Part shown: in pieces, positions 57,131 through 64,000 of the stretch
How the letters are laid out: the number at the start of each line of letters is the position of its first letter
Numbering within the stretch: position 1 is the stretch's first letter
NCBI GenBank assembly: GCA_021234155.1
Contig: JAJEKV010000003.1
Location: 29,373,166 to 29,437,165, forward strand
Direction of reading: 5' to 3'
Length of the DNA: 64,000 nt
Source of the DNA: Isoetes taiwanensis
Taxonomy: Eukaryota; Streptophyta; Lycopodiopsida; Isoetales; Isoetaceae
Made by a program: the position numbers and the translations under genes
Notes under the pieces: model-generated
Told to the model about the DNA's origin: nothing
The model's input: the letters and a program-made list of their open reading frames with translations, nothing else
The model's database searches: none

Positions 57131-57135
57131 CTCTT

Positions 57136-58190
57136 TTCCCCCTTCAATCTCGACGTCTTGGATGCCCTCATTTTACAATCGCCCCTTTTTTTTAACTCCA
57201 TTCACCACGTCTCCCACTATAGCTTATACCAAATGTCCTTTTGTTAAAAATAGGCATGACCATAATTCCAACAGAGATCTCGCCTGAGCTTCTCCAGAAC
57301 CAGGCTTTCTTGCTGTTAAATCTCGCTTTTCCCTTCTTTAGTTCAGTTGCTTGAATCCGTGTCAAGCCAAGTATATACTTTTCCCATCTTCGAAGATTTT
57401 CAACTGGTTTTGGGTCCTAAAAAGGAAAGATCAGTCGATTTAAACTGTAAACTGCTCTCAGACAGATGAAGCACACACAAGATTGCTTATACAACTCTTT
57501 AAAATGCGGACACACGTTCCTTCAAAATGCGGCTGTAGTGAAGAATCGGCAGCCGATTCTTCATCCATGCCGCCATGCCGAGCAATTTTCCATGCCCAGA
57601 ATCTGGGCAAAACAAACATTCTTGTCTATAGATTATCTAACTAGTTTAATAACGCAAATATGGCAAAGAATCCATAGTTAGATGAACCTGGCCAAAGCGT
57701 ACAGCCGAAATCCTTAGCATGAGATAGTAAAACATTCAGCTTGATGCGAACTAGACAGATTTGAACCAAATTTCTTTCTTCGGCCTCTTTGTTCTTCACC
57801 GTTATTGATACCTTGAGGTCGGAATTCTTGAATGCAGATAGAACATGTGGATTTGCACCACAATTTTTACATGGATCCAGAGACGTTGGCCGGCCCAGCA
57901 ATATCTAAAACCACTACCAGCATCGGAGTTGATCTGCCATAGCTAATAGCTAGAGCAGAGCAGTGGCAGAGGACGAAACAGGGAAAAGGCTGTGCAATTT
58001 TCTAGCCGCCATGGCCGCCATAAATTCACAATAAGTGCATATCATAAATGCAGTATTCTTTTCTTTAAATTTTATTTGCAAATACGTGTCATCATGAGGA
58101 TGCTTCAAATAAATAGCATCAAACAAATATTTATCAAACAGAAATTGACACTGCTTTATATATGAGTGATACACGTATATTTTATATAAT
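57136..58190. other. No supported gene
   Basis: Mixed AT-rich DNA. A short minus-strand frame at 57901-57641 has a Cys pair (CKNCG) but no family match. Confidence 0.5.
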
Positions 58191-58199
58191 ATATTGATC

Positions 58200-60990
58200 T
58201 TGACCGTTCGTTCTTGAGGTGGCGCATTTATGGCCCTCAGATCTGATGGGGGGCATGCATGGGCATGCATGGGGGCATGCACCACATCTTGGGGCCATTG
58301 GATCGAAAGGGGAAGAGAAATCTTAGCCCTTGATTTTTCTTAGGAAGGTGCAAGGAAGGTGGCAAAAAGTGGATTTGGTGTAGCAAATCTTAGCCGTCAG
58401 ATCAAAAGGTGAGCATAAATTCTAGCCATTGGCTTTTTAATATTAAATTGATTTTTTTTTAAAGGTGTGAGGTGGCACTCTCATTAATAAAAAGATAATG
58501 AGGTGGCAGAACATTTATGAGTGGACTTTCTCGGAAGCTTCTTTCTATATAATTGGCTTCAGAGGCACGTAACTTGCAGCAGAGGGGTCGGATGAAGGTG
58601 GGACCCACGCCGTTGGATTCCTCTCATCGGGAGCTTTCCAATGAGTGGTGCTTTGGCACTATTTTGTCGTAGCTGCAGCCAACATGATCGAACACTAAGA
58701 ATCTTTTTGGACTCTTCGAGATTCAAGGAATCTATAGTAAGTTGAGGGAATCTAGGAGAATCTTGATAGGATCTTAGGGAATTCAGATGAATATCATGAG
58801 AATCTTAGAATCTATGGGAATCCTAAGAGAGCATCTTTGAGAATGTAAGGGAATCTAAGGGAATCTTGATAAAATCATTAAGAACCTAGAGGAATCTTGG
58901 GGAGTCTGGGGGAATCTTCATAGAATCTATGGGAACTAGAGGAATCTCGAGAGAATCTATAGGAATCTCAAGTGCTTTTTAAGGAATCTAGGGGAATCTT
59001 GATAAATTTCTTAAGAACTCAAAGGAATCTTAATGGAATCTCAGAGAATCTAGAATAATCTAGAGGAACCTTGATAGAATCTTGGAGAATCTAGAGGAAA
59101 CTTGGGGTTTCTTTTGGAATTTAGGGAAATATTATAGAATCCTAGGGAGTCTCAAATGAATCTTTGGGAATCTAGGAGAATCTAAAGGAATCTTCATAAA
59201 ATCCTTAAGAATCTATGGAATCTAGATGGAGTTTTAGAGAATCCTGGGAAACCTTAATAAAATCTAGGGGAATCTCCGTAGATTCTTAAGAATCTAGGGG
59301 AATCTTTGTAGAACATTAAGAATCTAAGAGAATCTTTGGGAATCCAAGAGAATCTAAGAGGAACTCAAGAGAATCTTTGTGAATCTAGAGAATCTTTGGG
59401 AATCCAAGAGAATCTAAGAGGAACTCAAGAGAATCTTTGGGAATCTAGGGGAATCTTCCTAAAAATTTTGGAAATCTTAGAGAATCTAAGAGAATCTTCA
59501 TAGAATCTTGAAGAATCTAGGAGAATCTTAGAGAACCTAGAGGGATCATGGGATAATCTTTGGGAATCTCAATGAATCTTGGGGAGTCTTAAGAGAATCT
59601 ATGGAAATCTACGAGAATCTAAGGAAATTGTCATAAACTCTTTAAGAATATATGGGAATTTAGATAGAATCTTGGAGAAATCTAAAGGAATCTTAATAAA
59701 ATCTAAGTGAGTCTCCATAGAATTTTTAGAATCTAGGGAATCTACGAGAATCTTGTTGCAATTTTGGAAAATCTAGGGGAATCTTCATAGGATCTTAGAG
59801 AATCTAGAGGAATCTCAAGGGAATCTTAGGTATTCTAGGAGAATCTTTATAGAATCTTGGGAAATCTAAGAGAATCTACATGGTTCAAGAGAGAATCTTT
59901 GAGATGTAAGGGAGTCTAATGGAATCTTGATAAAATCTTTAAGAACCTAGGGCAATCTTCATAGGATCTTAGAGAATCTAGAGGAATCACAAGAGAATCT
60001 TAGGGATTATAGGAGAACCTTTATAGAATCTTGGGAAATCTAGGGGAATCTTTGTAGAATATTAAGGAATCTAAGGGAGGGCCAAGAGGATCTAGAAGAA
60101 TCTTCATAGAATCTGTAGGATTCTAGAAGATCTACATAGAATCTTGGGGAATCTAGAGAATATTCATAAAGTTTTTAAGAATCTAGAAGAATCTTGATAG
60201 ATTCTTGAAGAATCTAGGGAAATCTAGGGAATCCTATGGAATCATGTAAAGTCAAAGGGAATCTTCATAGACTCTTAGAGAATCTAGAGGAATCTCGAGA
60301 GAATCTTTGGGTATCTAAGGGAATTTTTCTAAAAGCGTTGAGAATCTAGTGAAACCATGATGGAATCTTGGAGAATCTAGGAGAATCTTCATATAGACTA
60401 AAGGAATCTAGGAGAAGATTCGTCAAGTCGTGGAGAATTCAGTAGATTTACATAGAATCCTGGGGAATCTAGATGAGTCTTGGGATAATCTTTGGGAATC
60501 TAGGTGAATATCAAGAGAATCTTTGAGAATCCGGGGTAATTAAGGGAATGTTCATAAAATCTTTGGAGAATCTATGGGAGTCTTTGTAGAATCTTAAAGA
60601 ATCTCAAGAGAATCTTAGAGATTCTATGAGAATATCAGGAGAATTTCTCAGAATCTAGGGAAATATGAGAAAATTTAGAGGATTCTTCATACAATCTTGG
60701 ATAGTATAAGAGAATCTACATAGAATCTAGAGGAATCTTGAGATAATGTTTGTGAATCTAGGACAATCTAAAAAAATCTTGAGATAAAGTTTGGAAATCT
60801 AGGAGAATCTAAAAAGAATCTTTGTGAACATAAGAGAATCTAAGGGACTCTTTGAGAATCTAGGGGAATCTTGATAGTATCATAAAGAGTCTAGGGGAAT
60901 CTTGATAGTATCATTGAATGACTCTGCATTGGCTTCCCGTCGAATTTGTGCAGTCCCTCATAGTAGAACCACTTGTCTAACTATAAATAT
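58200..60990 (+). mobile_element. GAATCT-array element, copy 1
   Basis: Leader (58200-58690), array (58698-60910) and tail (60911-60990) are in the same order as in copy 2. Leader landmarks are GCATGCACCA, GGAAGGTGCAAGGAAGGT, GAGGTGGCA, GTAACTTGCAGCA.AGGGGTCGG and GGAGCTTTCCAATGAGT. The tail has TGAATGACTC, TCCCTCATAGTAGAA and CACTTGTC before AT-rich DNA. No open frame over 60 codons exists. I could not identify TIRs, LTRs or a target duplication, so the class is unknown. Confidence 0.65.
58698..60910 (+). repeat. GAATCT-rich degenerate array, 2.2 kb
   Basis: (A/G)GAATCT recurs roughly every 10-30 bases on one strand throughout, in phrases such as GAATCTAGGGGAATCTTGAT and AGAATCTTGGGGAATC. 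The spacing is irregular, unlike a classical satellite with a fixed period. Strand bias is complete: AGATTC is nearly absent. Confidence 0.9.
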
Positions 60991-61094
60991 ATTATTAATA
61001 TCATAATATTATTAATATTATAATATATATATAATTATTCTATGTGTCCATGGGAAACGATGTACCCATGGATTGTTACATATTCAAATCAATC

Positions 61095-62490
61095 TAGGCC
61101 GTCTGTTTGGGGGCCAATGAGGTGGCATAACTATGGCCTTAGGATCTACATGGGGTCATGCATGAGGCATGCACCATGCCTCTAGACCGTCGGATCAAGG
61201 GGGGAAGGCAAAATCGTAGCCCTTCATTTTTTTATGGAAGGTGCAAGGAAGGTCCCTAAAGGTGCTTTTTAGTGTGGCCAATCTCGGCCCTTGGATCAAA
61301 AGGGGGAGGAGAAATCTTGGCCATTAAGTTTTTTATTAAGTTGCAATTTATTTATTAAAGTAGTTGAGGTGGCATCCTCATTTAATAAAAAAGTAATGAG
61401 GTGGCACCAATATTTATGAAAGGAATTTCGAGGAAGCTTCTTTTTTATAATTATCTTCAAAGGCCCGTAACTTGCAGCAAAGGGGTCGGATGAAGGTGGG
61501 GCCTATGCCATTGGATTCCTCTCATCGAGAGCTTTCCAATGAGTAGTGCTTTGATATCGTTTCGTCGTAGTTGAAGCGAATATGATTGAATACTAAGAAT
61601 CTTCTTGGAATCTTGGAATTTTATGGAATCTATGGGAATTTAAGAGAATCTAGGGGAATCTTCATAGGATCTTAAAGAATGTAAAGGAATCTCAATAGAA
61701 TCTTGAGGAATCTATGGGAATCACAAGGAATCTTTAAGAATCTAACCGAATCTCTATAAAACCTTTGAGAATCTAGGGGAATCTTGATAAAATCTTGAAG
61801 AATCTAAGGGAATCTTCATAGAATCTAAGGGGATCTGGGAGAATCTACATAGAAACTTGAGGAATCTAGAGGAATCTCAATAAAATTAGGGAATCTATGG
61901 GAATCTTAACAGAATCTTAGGAAATCTAGCAGAATCTAAGCGCATCTTCGTAAAATCTTTCAGAATCTATGTGATCTTTAATGGAATCTTGGAGAATCTA
62001 GGGGAATGTACTTAGATCTAATGGAATCTAGAGGAATATACATAATATCTAAAAGAATCTAGGGGAATCTATATAAAATTTATATATAATCTTAGAGAAT
62101 CTAGAGGAATCTTTGTAGAATATTAAAAATCTTTGTGGAATCTTGGGGAATCTTTCAAATTAGATGTGTTTTGCAGGGGAATCTTCATAGAATCTATGGG
62201 AATTAAGGAGAATCTACATAGAATCTTGGAGAATCTAGAGGGACATTGGGTTAATCTTTGAGAATCTAGGGGAAACTCAAGAGAATCTTAAAGAATCTAT
62301 GAGAATCTCAAGCGAATGTAGAGGAATCTAAGGGAATCTTCGTGAAATCTTCGAGAATCTAGGGAAATTTTTTCTAAGCCTTGAAAATCTTAGAGAATCT
62401 TTATAGAATCTTCACTGAATGACTCAAAATTTGTACACTCCCTCATAGTACAATCACTTGTCCTTCCTATATATAAGATTATTAAAAAAA
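61095..62490 (+). mobile_element. GAATCT-array element, copy 2
   Basis: The leader (61095-61590) aligns with that of copy 1 over about 490 bp. The array is shorter (61595-62405). The tail at 62413-62480 matches copy 1 (TGAATGACTC, ATTTGTACACTCCCTCATAGTA, CACTTGTC). Conservation of leader and tail around arrays of different length shows a mobile or duplicated unit, not a plain satellite. Confidence 0.65.
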
Positions 62491-62504
62491 AACAACGGTT
62501 ACAA

Positions 62505-63956
62505 GCGGCGCCTGAATATTGATTTCCGGGTGTTATGTCGGGGCGAAATAGATTTTTAGGGAGAGTGTTGGGGCTGAGGCGAGAGGAGAGCGGCCGAATT
62601 TGCGACCTGGGAAAGGCCGACTGGAGAGTTGTGGATATGGGTGGCGACATGGAGGATGCGAAGGGGAAAGTAGAAGATAGGAGAGTGTTGCCTGTAGTAC
62701 AGTTGAATCCAGATGAGCCAGCGTGGACAATAAAGGCTCGTGTGACAAGGAAAGGGCCTCTGAGGTCATATACGAACAATCGTGGTGCAGGAAATGTCTT
62801 TCACGTTGAGCTAGTTGATGAAGATGTAAGCTGGTGCTTTCAATTTGGACATTATGTGTTGAATAGAAATTCACCTAATTAATTGACAGAAGACCGAAAT
62901 CCAAGCATGTATGTTTGATGAGGCAGCAAGACAACTATACAGACGGTTTGAAGTGGGAAAGGTAATATTGTTTGTATGGTTTGTGTAGTTGCTGTATGGT
63001 GATTTAATGAAAGATGTATTGTACATACAGAGTTATTATATCTCAAAAGGGAGGATACACCTTGCTAATAAGCGATACTGCAGTGTGAACAATGATTATG
63101 AATTGATGTTGGGTTTACAGTCTATAGTAGAACCTTGTAAAGATAATTTGGAGGCGGCTTCAACAAGTTCAAGCTTTGTTAAGATTGACGAATTACAACG
63201 GTTTGTAAATACACAAAGTTTAGTAGGTAATAAATTGTATAAACTATGGTTGACATGGTTGTTTGTAGGAAGTAACAGCATTGTTTTATGCGTGAACAGA
63301 TATTGTTGCTGTTGTTTGTGATGTCTCTGGTGCAACGAGTATCCGCAGAAAATTTGATGAGCGAGAAATACCCAAACGCGATATTACTGTTGAGGACCAG
63401 AGGTATTCTAGTCTAAGTTAAATTGATGATAAATGGCAATATGATAGATGCAAAAGATAAGCATGATTTACAGTATGCGGACTGTTAAGATTATGCTTTG
63501 GAATAATTTGGCTGTGAAGGAAGGGCAAACATTATTCGAAATGGTGGACGAAAAGCCAAGTATAATCACAGCACTCCATGCAAGTGACTATTCAGGTTGT
63601 CATATAAGTTTCATAATTGAATTTGGTATGAAGGCAGATAGTGTAACTGTAACTTTGTGCAGGTCTTTCTCTATCGACAACAAGTGATAGTACAATAGAA
63701 ATAAATCCAAACAATTGTGCTGTAGAAGAGTTGCATTCGTGGTAATTGTATCAGCATTTTGTAAGAGATCCTTTGCACTTTAGAAATTAGAACTAATTGA
63801 ATCGTTTCATATTCTCTATACATACATAGGTATATCAGTCACGGCAAGAATATGGTCCCTACACCTGTTGGACTGGGCCTAGCGTACCGACGCCCCATGT
63901 TAGAGCCCGCAACAAGGTTACAAAAATGTCGATTTCGAATTATCTATATCTATTTG
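62505..63956 (+). repeat. 1452-bp unit, start of a tandem array
   Basis: GCGGCGCCTGAATATTGATT begins at 62505 and again at 63957; the match continues to the window end (44 bases), through the ATG of the RPA-like gene. The unit holds the whole visible gene, so a second copy is expected just outside the window. Confidence 0.85.
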
Positions 63957-63974
63957 GCGGCGCCTGAATATTGA
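62535..63974 (+). CDS. RPA70-like single-strand DNA-binding protein (OB folds A and B), seven exons
   Basis: Exons: 62535-62825, 62890-62961, 63031-63226, 63300-63402, 63474-63595, 63663-63741 and 63840-63974. All have GT-AG introns, join in frame and give about 330 residues. DNA-binding domain A reads AWTIKARVTRKGPLRSY, FHVELVDED, FEVGK, YYISKGRIHLANKRY, YELMLGLQSIVEPC. Domain B reads DIVAVVCDVSG, RRKFDEREIPKRDITVED, VKIMLWNNLAVKEGQ, SLSTTSDSTIEINPN and HSW. The N-terminal protein-binding OB fold and the C-terminal zinc OB fold of RPA1 are missing. After HSWYISHGKN the reading leaves the family and runs into the next repeat unit, where TGA 63972-63974 ends it. RPA coats single-stranded DNA in replication and repair. 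Plant Helitrons are known to carry RPA-like genes, and this one lies close to Helitron sequences, so a Helitron passenger is a good alternative to a host paralogue. Confidence 0.85.
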
Positions 63975-64000
63975 TTTCCGGGTGTTATGTCGGGGCGAAA
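63957..64000 (+). repeat. Second copy of the RPA unit, cut by window end
   Basis: The 44 bases equal 62505-62548, including the ATG (63987-63989) and the next codons of exon 1. Confidence 0.9.

Noticed and set aside
58700-62400. CRISPR-like or classical satellite array
   Set aside because: Spacing is irregular and there are no unique spacers of fixed length; a leader and tail are shared by two units, so it is not a simple satellite.

Overview
The window is nuclear DNA of a land plant. It holds remains of plant gene families (a NIP-type aquaporin, an aluminium-activated malate transporter and an F-box/kelch protein), GT-AG introns, and plant-type mobile elements: Ty3/gypsy of the Athila type, L1-like LINE, MULE, PIF/Harbinger, pogo, TRIM and Helitron. 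I cannot name the species from sequence alone. I see no intact housekeeping gene, rRNA, credible tRNA or CRISPR array. Nearly everything is transposon-derived, and most coding frames carry stops or frameshifts.

Layout, left to right. 1-7.8 kb: 3' part of a decayed Athila-like gypsy element (RT, RNase H, integrase, a long 3' region, polypurine tract, LTR). 7.86-8.38 kb: 103-bp tandem repeat. 8.65-9.4 kb: LINE-like 3' tail, with a 104-bp identical copy at 11.0 kb. 12.4-13.2 kb: a palindrome and a small inverted-ended unit holding two tandem repeats. 14.67-27.69 kb: inferred plus-strand Helitron carrying an ALMT gene fragment. Within it lie a minus-strand Helitron (15.43-18.80 kb) with aquaporin exons and a twin-primed LINE (19.71-22.32 kb) with target-site duplications. 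27.91-32.35 kb: a complete-looking pogo-type element with TIRs, TA target sites, a broken transposase, a second plus-strand frame and a convergent minus-strand gene. 33.22-39.82 kb: third Helitron, holding a broken HARBI1-type transposase and rearranged F-box/kelch fragments. 40.9-44.9 kb: short tandem and inverted repeats. 44.97-47.19 kb: MULE-like element with long TIRs, palindromic subterminal repeats and a 10-bp target-site duplication. 49.0-50.2 kb: a coiled-coil/Cys-rich protein gene with one internal stop. 56.25-57.13 kb: young TRIM/copia-like miniature retroelement. 58.2-62.5 kb: two related units, each a leader, a GAATCT-rich array and a conserved tail. 62.5-64 kb: an intron-rich RPA70-like gene in a 1452-bp unit that starts again at the window end.

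The main theme is Helitron biology. Three elements share 5' TC..TATATTATAA ends, a 3' stem-loop whose stem shows a compensatory change, CTAG ends and A/T flanks, and each carries transporter or F-box gene pieces. An RPA70-like gene, a class of protein that plant Helitrons are known to carry, lies in the same window. Many breaks are TAG or TGA stops that fit C-to-T decay of methylated CAG or CGA codons. Helitron outer limits and element pairings are inference; TIR/LTR/TSD boundaries are read directly from the sequence.
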